Assembly (NCBI GenBank): GCA_023393015.1
Contig: JAEWMY010000006.1
Coordinates: 1 to 64,000 of the forward strand
Direction of reading: 5' to 3'
Source: Spirochaetota bacterium
GTDB lineage: Bacteria > Spirochaetota > Spirochaetia > Treponematales > Treponemataceae
DNA length: 64,000 nucleotides
The notes beneath the pieces are model-generated. The model was not told the origin of the DNA, did no database searches, and saw only the letters and a program-made list of their open reading frames with translations. Made by a program: the position numbers and the translations under genes. This document shows, piece after piece, positions 1 to 7,917 of this stretch; the first letter of the stretch is position 1, and the number at the start of each line of letters is the position of its first letter.

Positions 1-65
1 GCATGGGCATGCAGGGCCGAGGCGACTATGAAGACGAGCGCGATAGCGCGAACCGGTAGTTTCAT
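1..65 (-). CDS. 5' end of an exported protein, truncated by the window edge
   Basis: The reverse complement of this edge starts with ATG at 65 and reads MKLPVRAIALVFIVASALHA. That is a textbook signal peptide: a Lys/Arg N-region, a hydrophobic core and an A-x-A-like exit. A well-formed promoter lies just upstream (88-116), and a GGAG ribosome-binding site sits about 11 nt before the ATG. The mature protein is outside the window, so no function can be given. Confidence 0.6.
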   Translation of the reverse strand, partial: MKLPVRAIALVFIVASALHAH

Positions 66-87
66 CGTGGTATACTCCATATGAAGT

Positions 88-116
88 AGCATACCCCCAA
101 TAGTTTATATCGTCAA
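88..116 (-). promoter_or_regulatory. Sigma70-type promoter of the exported-protein gene
   Basis: On the minus strand: -35 TTGACG (116-111), a 17-nt spacer, and -10 TATGCT (93-88). The predicted leader is about 20 nt and contains GGAG before the ATG at 65. Spacing and hexamers match the other good promoters in this window. Confidence 0.6.
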
Positions 117-135
117 CTTATTATTAATCGAAGCC

Positions 136-159
136 GCCCCCGCAAGGACTCGCCCTTGA
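136..159. repeat. Dispersed 24-nt hairpin repeat, copy A
   Basis: This stretch matches 5965-5988 at 21 of 24 positions. Both copies keep the arms CAAGG and CCTTG around a 6-nt loop, so a small hairpin is conserved although the loop bases differ. Both copies lie in non-coding DNA. Confidence 0.4.
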
Positions 160-557
160 CCTTCACAGTCGCTCAGCTGAACAATTGGCGAGAATCGGTG
201 GAAAAAGCGTATTCTTGATTATCCAGTTAAGGACTTTTCTAAAATGCAGATCAATGAACGCCATTAGTTACACATGAACGGAAAGCAAAACCATATAAGG
301 GAAATCGGTTGCCCATGCATGATTTGGATATCATATCCGCTTCACCGCAAGAAGACGCGGATGCTTCCTATTCTTGTATCCTAAATTCTGGGCTCGTAAT
401 ATTCTGCCTCGATTAGCTGAAATTCGTTGCGCGTTACGATTCGGGTGAGTTATACTACCGCCAGTGGAAGTCGCCGCATGGACGGCCGGGATTGGTGTTC
501 AAGAAGGTTTTCCCGAAGGGATTCTTCGTGAACGCGGCGAAACTATAGGAAGCGATC

Positions 558-1574
558 ATGACATCCAGCGAAAAAAAATTCTTGAACGCGGTTCACGCCG
601 GAGACTTGAAGACCCTGGACGACTTGGCCAAGGGATCCCTTTTATCGAAGCCGGTCTCCCCGGAACTCCGCCTGCCAGCGGGTGGGCCCGTAGTGTTCGA
701 GGCTATATCGGGTGGCCAGCTTCAGTCGCTCGCCTGGTTTCTTGCCCGTGGCGTCGACCAGAACCTGCGGGACGAGTGCGATTATTCGCTCTTGGAGAAG
801 GCTGTCCTCTACAAACATACCGATCTGGTCCGCGAACTGCTCAAGGCCGGCGCGGATCCTGACGCGCACCGGAAGGATCGTGCCTCCCCCCTCGCCCAGG
901 CGATAAGCAACCGTGACGAGCCCACCGCCGTCGCCCTGATTGAGGCGGGCGCCGATACAAGCGAGCTTGCGGATGGTCGGAAGACGCTTCTTGTAGAGGC
1001 CATCAACCGCGGTCTGACGGATCTGGCCATCCGTCTCGTCGAGGTCGGCGTGGACGTCAACCACGAGCCCAACGACCGCGATACGGCCCTGCATCGGGCG
1101 GCACGCAAGGGGTATCTTCCGCTGGCCGCCTTGCTGCTCGACAAAGGCGCCGATATCAACGCCAAGGGAAACGACCACCATACGCCCCTTTCCTACGCGA
1201 CCTCCGAATTCAACGAGCCCATGGTCAGGCTGCTTCTGGAGCGCGGGGCCGACCCGGATATCTGCGACCGCTACGCTCATCGCCCCATACACGCCGCCTG
1301 CGTTTGGTGCAATGCCGATGTGGTACGACTTCTGATAGCGCGCGGCTCCAAGGTTAACGCGTTATACGAGGACGAGGCGACGCCGCTCCACAAGGCCGCC
1401 GAGCACTGCAAGGACGAGGATGGCAGCATCGCTCGGTTGCTCCTCGAGGCGGGCGCCTACCATAGCCCCCGGTGTACGGGCATGCGGAAGACTCCCCTTG
1501 GCATTGCCCGCTTCCGGGGAAATCGCGGCGTCGAGGCCAGGCTCCTTGAATACGGCGCGACCGAGGACGATTAG
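558..1574 (+). CDS. Ankyrin-repeat protein
   Basis: This 338-residue protein is built almost entirely of tandem 30-33-residue ankyrin repeats from about residue 35 to the end. The pattern recurs as G-A-D or G-V-D turns, paired helices and T-x-L-H-x-A-A motifs (for example TALHRAARKGY near 176 and TPLHKAAEHCK near 275). Ankyrin repeats are protein-protein interaction scaffolds, so the partner cannot be predicted. No signal peptide or membrane segment is visible, so it is probably cytoplasmic. The ATG at 558 is chosen because GGAAG precedes it by 6-7 nt and the fold begins directly. It stands alone: the neighbour downstream is on the opposite strand. Confidence 0.85.
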   Translation: MTSSEKKFLNAVHAGDLKTLDDLAKGSLLSKPVSPELRLPAGGPVVFEAISGGQLQSLAWFLARGVDQNLRDECDYSLLEKAVLYKHTDLVRELLKAGADPDAHRKDRASPLAQAISNRDEPTAVALIEAGADTSELADGRKTLLVEAINRGLTDLAIRLVEVGVDVNHEPNDRDTALHRAARKGYLPLAALLLDKGADINAKGNDHHTPLSYATSEFNEPMVRLLLERGADPDICDRYAHRPIHAACVWCNADVVRLLIARGSKVNALYEDEATPLHKAAEHCKDEDGSIARLLLEAGAYHSPRCTGMRKTPLGIARFRGNRGVEARLLEYGATEDD

Positions 1575-1617
1575 TGAGCCTCGGTCGCCCGGTGTTTCGC
1601 CTTCGACGCGCGTACCG

Positions 1618-2643
1618 CTAATAAAGCCTCTTTGGCCGTAATCGCCGCAAGGGCGTCGGGATGATCCTTAGAAACGCGTCGTCGATCCGGTGCCTGTTCC
1701 TTTGGTAGATAATGCCCGTTACTATCAGCAAGATGCCGATCACCGTTAGCAGGAATGGAAAGATCGGGGAACCCTTAAACCAGACATAGGAAATTCTGGT
1801 CAAGAACTCCGTCACTCCGATAACGCCGAAAACGATGAATACGACCTGGTCCAGGAATAGCGAAAGGAAAATCATGGACAGGTGCACGAGAAGGAGCGAA
1901 ACGAGGGATACGGCGTCATCGTTGTAGAAGACCGAGAATCCCGACGTTGTCGTGAGCAAACCGAACAGGTATATCCAGAATGAGTAATCCCTTTTGGACT
2001 TGATATCTATCAGATACCCGAGCGCCAACATGGCAACCCCAAAGATCTGCGAGATGGTGGATCTGAGCGTCCAGGTTATGCCGTTCGTCGAGTAGATGAT
2101 CGGGACTATGTCCATCGACATGAACCACAAGGCGAACGAAACGAGAAAGACGATAAAGGGGAACCGCGTTCTGTAAAAGACAAACGCGGCGACGAGAGTC
2201 GCGGATAGTTCCAGTACGATCCATTTGCCCTTTATCCAGATATAGAAATCGTCATACACCGTTCCCACGGGCCAGAAACCGAATAACCGCATCACGCTGA
2301 AAACGAAGAGGGGAACGATGGCTATTCCGACGCATAGTAGCATGCCGCCCGGGAGGCGCAGGTCATTTTTGCGATAAACGAGAAAGCCGGATGTTATAAA
2401 CGCGATCAGGTACGCGGTCGAGGCAATCAGGATTCCCGCGGCGCCAAAATCATCCCAACTGGATTTCAACAGCCACGTCAGCGCGGACATTATTATCAGT
2501 CCGCCGCCGTAGAACAGTACCTTCAGGAATTTTGAGGCCGAGGGGAAGTCATTCTCGATGAGCCGTGTGAAGCTATCGACTTGTTCATCGGAAAAAACGC
2601 CTTTATCCCTCGCGTACCGCAGATGCTCGTTCGTGTATTTCAT
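1618..2643 (-). CDS. Polytopic membrane protein, DUF2157-like
   Basis: This 341-residue protein has a soluble N-terminal segment of about 40 residues (MKYTNEHLRYARDKGVFSDE...) followed by about ten hydrophobic helices. It ends in a basic, proline-containing tail. The N-terminal segment followed directly by a multi-helix bundle resembles the DUF2157 family of predicted membrane proteins, whose function is unknown. I base this on layout, not on a diagnostic motif. A good promoter lies upstream at 2673-2700, and the start codon follows a G-rich ribosome-binding region. Its 3' end faces the ankyrin gene. Confidence 0.7.
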   Translation of the reverse strand: MKYTNEHLRYARDKGVFSDEQVDSFTRLIENDFPSASKFLKVLFYGGGLIIMSALTWLLKSSWDDFGAAGILIASTAYLIAFITSGFLVYRKNDLRLPGGMLLCVGIAIVPLFVFSVMRLFGFWPVGTVYDDFYIWIKGKWIVLELSATLVAAFVFYRTRFPFIVFLVSFALWFMSMDIVPIIYSTNGITWTLRSTISQIFGVAMLALGYLIDIKSKRDYSFWIYLFGLLTTTSGFSVFYNDDAVSLVSLLLVHLSMIFLSLFLDQVVFIVFGVIGVTEFLTRISYVWFKGSPIFPFLLTVIGILLIVTGIIYQRNRHRIDDAFLRIIPTPLRRLRPKRLY

Positions 2644-2672
2644 ATATACCCCCGATGATGAGACGGAAATTC

Positions 2673-2700
2673 ATTATACTACACGCAGCCGGCCTGGCAA
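2673..2700 (-). promoter_or_regulatory. Promoter of the DUF2157-like gene
   Basis: Minus strand: -35 TTGCCA (2700-2695), a 16-nt spacer and a consensus -10 TATAAT (2678-2673). The predicted leader is about 23 nt, with a GGGGG tract before the ATG at 2643. Confidence 0.6.
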
Positions 2701-2790
2701 TTCGTCGTGTCGCTTCGCTCTCCGCGCGACCCGTTCGATACCAGGATGCTCATGTATGCCTCCGAACGCGTTGTCGCACGGCGACGCATA

Positions 2791-3189
2791 TTACTCCGCT
2801 ACGTTTCCGATCACGTTTCCCGCGCCATCGGTCGCCAGCTTTCCGTTCGAGAAATCCAGAATCGGCAGGGGGTTCCCCCAGGGATCGTGAAGCAGCGCGT
2901 ACTTCCCGACCCGAATGGGTATGGGGCCGAAGACGAGCGTTCCGCCATTATCGGCGATTGACCGAATGGCGTCGTCCACCGCGTCGACGAGAATGCAGGT
3001 CTCGAAGGGCCTGCCGTCGGTATGCAGTACCAGCTCGTCGTCGGAATCGGGCAGCGACAGCCCCGCCGAATGATTCCCGTCCCGCCAGAGAAGCGCGTGC
3101 CCGAGGCTTGCGTAGAATTCGATTCCCTTGTCGAGGTTGTCGACGGGGATGCTGTAGCAATCGATCTTTCTGAATACGGGCGTTGGCAT
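2791..3189 (-). CDS. VOC (glyoxalase/bleomycin-resistance) family protein
   Basis: The protein has 132 residues and starts MPTPVFRKIDCYSIPVDN. It shows one VOC layout: a first beta strand with D and a hydrophobic pattern, a D-K-G-I-E-F-Y-x-x-L-G-H helix, and a final strand carrying L-x-D-P-W-G-N-P. This is the classic C-terminal half of bleomycin-resistance and glyoxalase-like proteins. Such proteins usually act as dimers that bind or modify small molecules; the substrate here is unknown. An upstream in-frame extension is possible, but conservation begins at this methionine. It is a single gene between two minus-strand neighbours. Confidence 0.8.
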   Translation of the reverse strand: MPTPVFRKIDCYSIPVDNLDKGIEFYASLGHALLWRDGNHSAGLSLPDSDDELVLHTDGRPFETCILVDAVDDAIRSIADNGGTLVFGPIPIRVGKYALLHDPWGNPLPILDFSNGKLATDGAGNVIGNVAE

Positions 3190-3306
3190 GGTTTCGGTCT
3201 TCTTGTGTAATGCTACCACGCATGACGAGTTCCCGACAACGATAATCTTCGGTTCGTGTCGATGTTGCCGTTGCTCGAGTGTCACGATATCCCTTCTGGT
3301 TTCGGT

Positions 3307-4203
3307 TCAGTATTTCACCGTTACCAAGACGCCGTACGAACCGTTCGAGAGTAGTGGTACGAGGGTCGTTCGCGCGGTGTCGCTCGCGCTTGCGACGTTC
3401 GCGCCGTTTCCGTTTTTTGATGCGACGCTCCTCCGGTGGCGCGATCGGAAGTCTTTGCCGATTGTCCAGCCGATGGCGTGCCCGATGAGGGCGCCGGCTA
3501 CGACGTCGGAGGCCCAGTGGATGTCGCCGTCGATCATCGCGTAACCCATGAGGGCGGAGGCGGCGTAGGCGAGGACGGCGAAGGGGAGGAAGGATTCGTC
3601 GTCGCGGTAGAAGGATGCGAGGGCGGAGGCGGCGGCGAAGGCGGTCGCCGTGTGGCCCGAGGGCCAGAGGCCGCCGAGGTTCCGAAAGGGGTAGAAGGCG
3701 CGGGCGTCGTCGCTTCGCCGGAAGGGAAGGTAGTCGGGCGGGCCGTCGTCTCCCTTGTCGATGAAGGCGCGGCCGAAGGCGAGTTTCTCCGCGGTGGTGA
3801 CGAGGAAGGTGACGCCGACCGCCTGTATCACGGCGCCCGAGGCGTATTCGGTTCGCGGCGTGTCCGTCGTCCAGTATACGAGGGCGGCGGGGAGGACGTG
3901 CCACATGGTGCCGACGATGAGGGCCCCGGCGTTGAAGGCGTCGCCGAAGAGGTTCTTGTCCGCCTCCATAATAACCTGGTCGGCCGGGGTGAGGATCATG
4001 AGCCCCGTCGCCCCGAGGGCCCCGAGGTGCCAGAGGGAGTTCGTCCCCGCGTGACTTTCGATCGTGTTGGTCCAGAAGCCGACAAACGGGGAGGGCGAGG
4101 GCGCGCTTGATGTCCCGGTCGACTCTTCCTTTGTCTCTTTGGCGAAGAAGCCGGACGGCGCGATGAGGAGAAGAATGAGCGCGAGCGCGAGGGTGGATTT
4201 CAT
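3307..4203 (-). CDS. PAP2-family phosphatase (exported, membrane)
   Basis: The protein has 298 residues. An N-terminal hydrophobic stretch (residues 3-20) serves as a signal peptide or anchor, and a PAP2 core follows. The phosphatase motifs are visible: PSGH at 181-184 and a distal H-W-A-S-D motif (His229, Asp233). The first motif is weak; Lys140 and Arg145 are candidates. PAP2 enzymes remove phosphate from lipid phosphates such as undecaprenyl pyrophosphate or phosphatidic acid, on the outer face of the inner membrane. The methionine at 4203 is preferred over the longer frame because it starts the signal-like segment and GTGGAG lies just upstream. The tail after about 260 is basic and low in complexity. 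Confidence 0.8.
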   Translation of the reverse strand: MKSTLALALILLLIAPSGFFAKETKEESTGTSSAPSPSPFVGFWTNTIESHAGTNSLWHLGALGATGLMILTPADQVIMEADKNLFGDAFNAGALIVGTMWHVLPAALVYWTTDTPRTEYASGAVIQAVGVTFLVTTAEKLAFGRAFIDKGDDGPPDYLPFRRSDDARAFYPFRNLGGLWPSGHTATAFAAASALASFYRDDESFLPFAVLAYAASALMGYAMIDGDIHWASDVVAGALIGHAIGWTIGKDFRSRHRRSVASKNGNGANVASASDTARTTLVPLLSNGSYGVLVTVKY

Positions 4204-4385
4204 ACCGACTCCACATACTGTATCCCATGGTATGTCGTATTGACAACTGAAAATAATAGTCTCCATATTGGTCATATGGAGACCATAACCGTATCGCAGT
4301 GAAAGACGCATCTCGGCGTCGAGCTCAAGCGTATCGAGGGCGGGCTCGGTTTCGCCGTACCGCTGGCGAGGTAAGTACGCGCTTC

Positions 4386-4414
4386 TTGCCGGATTCGACT
4401 TGCTCGGGTAGGAT
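4386..4414 (+). promoter_or_regulatory. Promoter abutting the start of the GT39-like gene
   Basis: -35 TTGCCG (4386-4391), a 17-nt spacer and -10 TAGGAT (4409-4414). Only 7 nt separate the -10 box from the ATG at 4422, so the transcript would begin at or next to the start codon. Confidence 0.45.
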
Positions 4415-4421
4415 TGACCGC

Positions 4422-5933
4422 ATGAAAAGCGTAAAAACTTTCTGGAGCGACTATGGCGCGCTCGCGGCGACGTGCGCGCTCGTCTTTGTCCTTCATATGG
4501 TCGCGAACGCGAATTACGGGTTCCATCGTGACGAGTTGCAATTCGTGGCCGATTCGCGGCATCTCGCCGCGGGCTTCGTAGCCTATCCTCCGGTTACGCC
4601 GGTAATGGCCTTTCTGGCGAGGGTCCTGTTCGGGGAATCACTCGTGGCGTACCGAGCGTTCTCGGCCCTTGCCCATGCGGTTATCGTCCTGCTCGCGGGT
4701 CTCATGGCAAAGGAACTTGGCGGCTCGTCCTTCTCGCGCGTATTCTCGGCCCTGCTTTCCCTCGCGTCTCCCGTCCTATTGTTCTCCGGCTCGGTCGTCA
4801 TGTACATGATTTTCGACTATTTGGCCTGGGCCGCGACGGCGTACTTCACTCTGCGGGTCCTGCGGGGCTCCGCGCGGAGCTGGATCGGCGTCGGAATCTC
4901 GGTGGGCTTCGGGATGATGACGAAGTACTCGATCGCCTTCGTGGTCCTCGCGATGATCGTTTCCCTTCTCGCGTTTCCGGAGCGGAAGGTTTTCGCGACA
5001 CGGTACTTTCCGTTCGCGGTCGCCGTCGCGCTCGCGATTTTTTTGCCGAACCTCGTGTGGCTCGTCGATAACGATTTCGTGTATCTCGATTTCATAAGGT
5101 CGATCCACGAGCGGGATATTCGATGGGGAAGAACCGAGGGCTTTTTCATGGATCAGCTTTCGGACTGTATCGGGTTCGGTGCGGTTCCTTTCGCGTTCCT
5201 CGGCGCCGTCTTTTTATTCGCGCGCCGCGACGTCGCGTCGTTCCGCGCCGCGGTCGTCTGGGTGTTCGTTACGATAGCCCTCTTCGTCGCGATGAAAGGC
5301 CGCGGCTACTATACGGGCGCGCTCTACCTTCCGCTCACGGCGGCGGGCGCGGTCGCGACGGAACGATTCTTGGCCGCCCGCGCGTCTTCCTTCCGGCGTG
5401 TCGCGCTATCGTCGGCCCTGTTGGTTCTGTACGCGCTCAACTTCATGGTCACCTCGGCCCTGGCCCTTCCGCTCGCGCCGCGCGGAAGCGCGTGGTTTTA
5501 CCTGATCGCCTCGCTCAACGATTCTTTCAACGAGCAGTTCGGCTGGGAGGAACTCGCCGCTGACGTCGCGGCAATCCGCGATTCGCTTCCGGAAGCCGAG
5601 CGGTCGCGCTTCGGGATACTGGCCGGCAATTACGGCGAGGCCGGCGCGCTCGATTTTTACGGTCGCGCGTACGGGCTTCCGAAGGTCATGTGCGTGACGA
5701 ATTCCTTTTACGATCGGGGCTACGACGAATCGGAGCCGGAGGTCGTCGTCGTTACGGGCGTCGACCGCGAATGGTTGGAAGCGATGTTCGAGTCCGTCGA
5801 GGTCGCCGCGCGCGCGAGGAACGCGTTGGGAGTCGCCAACGAGGAGACGACATTCTTTTCGGAAGTATTTCTTTGCAGGAAGCCGAAGTTCCGCTGGTCG
5901 GATTTCTGGAAGGGGAATCGTCGCTTCGGATAA
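4422..5933 (+). CDS. GT39-like integral membrane glycosyltransferase
   Basis: This 503-residue protein has about ten to twelve membrane helices. Its first periplasmic loop carries an acidic H-R-D-E-L-Q-F signature followed by a Y-P-P-V motif, as in the dolichyl-phosphate-mannose/ArnT-like superfamily (PMT_2). These enzymes move a sugar from a polyprenyl-phosphate donor onto lipids, proteins or glycans at the periplasmic face. The C-terminal 100 residues form a soluble domain. The start at 4422 is chosen because the hydrophobic core begins about 12 residues later; the longer upstream frame is Arg-rich and non-coding in character. It stands alone between two minus-strand regions. Confidence 0.8.
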   Translation: MKSVKTFWSDYGALAATCALVFVLHMVANANYGFHRDELQFVADSRHLAAGFVAYPPVTPVMAFLARVLFGESLVAYRAFSALAHAVIVLLAGLMAKELGGSSFSRVFSALLSLASPVLLFSGSVVMYMIFDYLAWAATAYFTLRVLRGSARSWIGVGISVGFGMMTKYSIAFVVLAMIVSLLAFPERKVFATRYFPFAVAVALAIFLPNLVWLVDNDFVYLDFIRSIHERDIRWGRTEGFFMDQLSDCIGFGAVPFAFLGAVFLFARRDVASFRAAVVWVFVTIALFVAMKGRGYYTGALYLPLTAAGAVATERFLAARASSFRRVALSSALLVLYALNFMVTSALALPLAPRGSAWFYLIASLNDSFNEQFGWEELAADVAAIRDSLPEAERSRFGILAGNYGEAGALDFYGRAYGLPKVMCVTNSFYDRGYDESEPEVVVVTGVDREWLEAMFESVEVAARARNALGVANEETTFFSEVFLCRKPKFRWSDFWKGNRRFG

Positions 5934-5964
5934 GCGGGATTTCGCGCTTGCCAGACGGGATTGC

Positions 5965-5988
5965 GCCCCTGCAAGGACCCTCCCTTGA
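5965..5988. repeat. Dispersed 24-nt hairpin repeat, copy B
   Basis: It matches 136-159 at 21 of 24 positions, and the CAAGG/CCTTG arms are kept. It lies 31 nt after the stop of the GT39-like gene and may help end that transcript. Confidence 0.4.
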
Positions 5989-6010
5989 GGGGGCTCCGAA
6001 CGAGGATCAA

Positions 6011-6029
6011 GCGCAACCGAAGGTTGCGC
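6011..6029. terminator. Stem-loop downstream of the GT39-like gene
   Basis: GCGCAACC (6011-6018), loop GAA, and GGTTGCGC (6022-6029) form a perfect 8-bp stem. No T-run follows directly, only a pyrimidine-rich stretch near 6041-6050. Termination is therefore plausible but not clear. Confidence 0.35.
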
Positions 6030-6065
6030 CGCGTAGCGTGCTTCTTTCTGCCTCGATTTTATTCT

Positions 6066-6158
6066 TTACAGCGCTCCCCGCGGATTGACCGGCGCAACGC
6101 CGATTGCGGAGTAATCGTCGACGTTTAGGGTGACGAGGTCACCGGAGAGACATGGGGA
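6066..6158 (-). pseudogene. Decayed 3' end of a vapC-type toxin gene
   Basis: The minus strand reads LVTLNVDDYSAIGVAPVNP, then R-G-A-L and a TAA stop (6068-6066). This parallels residues 118-140 of the intact VapC encoded at 7191-7658: 14 of 23 residues and about 82% of about 67 nucleotides agree. Upstream, the frame reaches a stop at 6161-6159, so only the last 25-30 codons remain. The remnant sits just downstream of the diguanylate cyclase gene. Confidence 0.7.
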
Positions 6159-6181
6159 TCGATATCAGCATACCGTCATTC

Positions 6182-7198
6182 TTACATGGCAACGACCCGG
6201 TTCTTGCCGGTTTTTTTTGCCTGCAGAAGGGCCTGGTCGGCGCGCTCGATTATTGCCGTGGCATCGTCACGTGCATCGCACTCCGTAACGCCCAGACTTA
6301 TGGTTATATTCAGTCTTTTGCCTTCATGTTCCAGTATGTTTTTTTCCACGCAGGTCCGTATTTTCTCGGCTATTACTTGAGCGCCGACCAGGCTTGTACC
6401 TTTTAGTATCAGGGTGAATTCCTCCCCGCCAAAACGGCAGAGGATATCGGCCTGTCGTATCGTCTGCTGGATTAGGGCGCTCGTCGTTTTCAGTACCTGA
6501 TCGCCCACAAGATGTCCGTACGTATCGTTGAATTTCTTGAAATCGTCTATGTCCAGGATTGCCAGACTGAAAGGCTCGCCCCGCACGTACGCCTGGTCAA
6601 TGGCTTCGTGAAGGTACTCGTCGAAAAACGCGCGGTTACGAACGAGCGTTAGCGGATCCGTTATCGACTTGTCGTAGGCCGATTCATAAGAGCGCATCAT
6701 TCGCTTGCCCCATTCGCCCTGGAAGGCAAGCAAAATACCTATGATCAGAAAATTGAAGATAAGTGACATGACGGAAGCCGGTATCAGGAGGGGGTAAAGC
6801 TTTTCTCTCAGGAAGATAAACCCCAGTGTCGTTTCCAGGCAGAGTACGAAGGTTGTGAAGAGGGTGAATTTTACGTCAAAATACAGGGACGCGCCCGCCA
6901 AAATGACATAGAGCAGGAAGAGGTTGTCGATATTCCCGTCTTGCAGATACAGAATGCAAAACATGTACGTAATGGCGAAAAAAACGAAAAAATACTTGAA
7001 CAGCGCGCTTGCGGGCCTGACAAAGTACATGATAAACGGTACGGCAAACATGGCTACCGCGAAACCGAATACCACCAGGGCTTCTGATAGCGAAAAATGA
7101 TAGGTATAGACCAAGACGCTTTCTACGACTATTACTACAATTGCCGCGTACGTCAATATCTTGTTCGTTGTTTTCTGACTGACGTTGAACTTACGCAT
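6182..7198 (-). CDS. Membrane-bound diguanylate cyclase (GGDEF)
   Basis: This 338-residue protein has about six membrane helices (residues 13-160) and a short linker. A full GGDEF domain follows, with GGEEF at 257-261 and an allosteric I-site RxxD (Arg248-Asp251) five residues before it. The catalytic residues look intact, so it should make cyclic-di-GMP and be feedback-inhibited; the membrane part may sense a signal. The ATG at 7198 overlaps the last codons of vapC (stop 7193-7191), and a GAAGGGG ribosome-binding site lies inside vapC. Translation is thus probably coupled to the toxin gene. No other c-di-GMP enzyme is in the window. Confidence 0.9.
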   Translation of the reverse strand: MRKFNVSQKTTNKILTYAAIVVIVVESVLVYTYHFSLSEALVVFGFAVAMFAVPFIMYFVRPASALFKYFFVFFAITYMFCILYLQDGNIDNLFLLYVILAGASLYFDVKFTLFTTFVLCLETTLGFIFLREKLYPLLIPASVMSLIFNFLIIGILLAFQGEWGKRMMRSYESAYDKSITDPLTLVRNRAFFDEYLHEAIDQAYVRGEPFSLAILDIDDFKKFNDTYGHLVGDQVLKTTSALIQQTIRQADILCRFGGEEFTLILKGTSLVGAQVIAEKIRTCVEKNILEHEGKRLNITISLGVTECDARDDATAIIERADQALLQAKKTGKNRVVAM

Positions 7199-7658
7199 GC
7201 CGCCCCTTCGATCGCCTGATTAGCGACATATAGTAGTAAAGCGCTCCCCACGGATTGATCAGCTTCACGTCGATTCCGGAGAAAGCGTCGACGTTTCGTG
7301 TGACGAGGGAGCAGTCGTTTCGAAGGGCGGTTGCCGCGAGCATGGAGTCGATGCCGGGCGGGGCTCTTCCCGACGCCGCGGCTCGCGCGGTAATCTCGCC
7401 CCGGGTCATTGAACATTCCGGGTCGAAGTCGAGAAAGCGGGCGGTATAGGCCGCGCGGAGGCTGGCGAGCCAAAGGAGCAAGGCATGTTTCTTTTTGCCC
7501 GAGGGAAGCCGTTCGATTCCCTTGTGGAGCTCGCCGAGGGTGAGGGCGCTCACGAAGAGGGTCGATTCCTCCCGCGCGGTAAGCCAGTCGACGAGGCCTT
7601 GATCGGGTTTCGGCTTTATCGTCTCCGAAAGGACGCAGGTGTCGAGAAGATAGTTCAC
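7191..7658 (-). CDS. vapC: VapC-type PIN-domain toxin (ribonuclease)
   Basis: This 155-residue PIN-domain protein starts at a GTG. Four acidic residues expected of the metal site are present: Asp6 (in LLDTCVLSE), Glu43, Asp104 and Asp124. VapC toxins are Mg-dependent endoribonucleases, often against tRNA or rRNA, held inactive by their antitoxin. The GTG overlaps the antitoxin stop by 4 bp. The family normally ends near N-P-W; this copy runs on for 18 more residues (from G-A-L into Y-Y-Y-M...) and overlaps the diguanylate cyclase start by 8 bp. The nearby vapC remnant stops right after G-A-L, so the tail is probably a secondary extension. Confidence 0.85.
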   Translation of the reverse strand: MNYLLDTCVLSETIKPKPDQGLVDWLTAREESTLFVSALTLGELHKGIERLPSGKKKHALLLWLASLRAAYTARFLDFDPECSMTRGEITARAAASGRAPPGIDSMLAATALRNDCSLVTRNVDAFSGIDVKLINPWGALYYYMSLIRRSKGRHA

Positions 7659-7900
7659 AGATCGGCCTCGCGCCCGACGTCACGCGAGCGTGTGATGTCG
7701 AGGTTCGTCCTGGGACCGGAAAACAGGAAAGAAACGAAGGAAGATTTCTCGCCTTTGAGTTTTTTGTATTCGTCCTCGGGAATGAGCATGATAGTCTCCT
7801 TTCCCCTCCGGCTCACGTATTGGGCGCCGGAGTCGAGGACTCCCGAGAAGAGTTCGCTGAAGCGGGCCTTCGCGTCCTGTAATTGCCATCGTTGCGCCAT
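7655..7900 (-). CDS. Phd/YefM-type antitoxin
   Basis: This 81-residue protein starts MAQRWQLQDAKARFSELF, the hallmark N-terminal DNA-binding segment of Phd/YefM antitoxins. G-A-Q-Y-V-S-R-R-G-K-E and an I-P-E-D-E-Y motif follow. The C-terminal 35 residues would wrap and inhibit VapC. It pairs with vapC through a 4-bp overlap. Antitoxins of this type repress their own promoter; the twin palindrome at 7929-7945 within the promoter is the obvious operator. The start at 7900 is chosen because the fold begins there; a 25-residue upstream extension has no family resemblance. Confidence 0.85.
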   Translation of the reverse strand: MAQRWQLQDAKARFSELFSGVLDSGAQYVSRRGKETIMLIPEDEYKKLKGEKSSFVSFLFSGPRTNLDITRSRDVGREADL

Positions 7901-7917
7901 GATATGCCCTTGAGAAA

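Larger units (their letters stand above)
66..557. other. Intergenic stretch without a recognisable gene
   Basis: The stretch lies between the exported-protein gene (minus) and the ankyrin gene (plus). It is AT-richer than its surroundings. I see the minus-strand promoter (88-116) and one copy of a short hairpin repeat (136-159). No open frame with coding character is present; a frame starting near 464 only overlaps the ankyrin gene in another phase. Confidence 0.5.

Noticed and set aside
2948..4246. A 432-codon minus-strand frame overlapping the VOC and PAP2 genes
   Set aside because: Arg/Pro/His-rich shadow frame; the PAP2 and VOC motifs lie in other phases.
6182..7198. Diguanylate cyclase considered as part of the Wadjet defence operon or a CBASS-like system
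   Set aside because: The GGDEF domain makes c-di-GMP, no effector gene is linked, and a separate toxin-antitoxin promoter lies between it and jetD.
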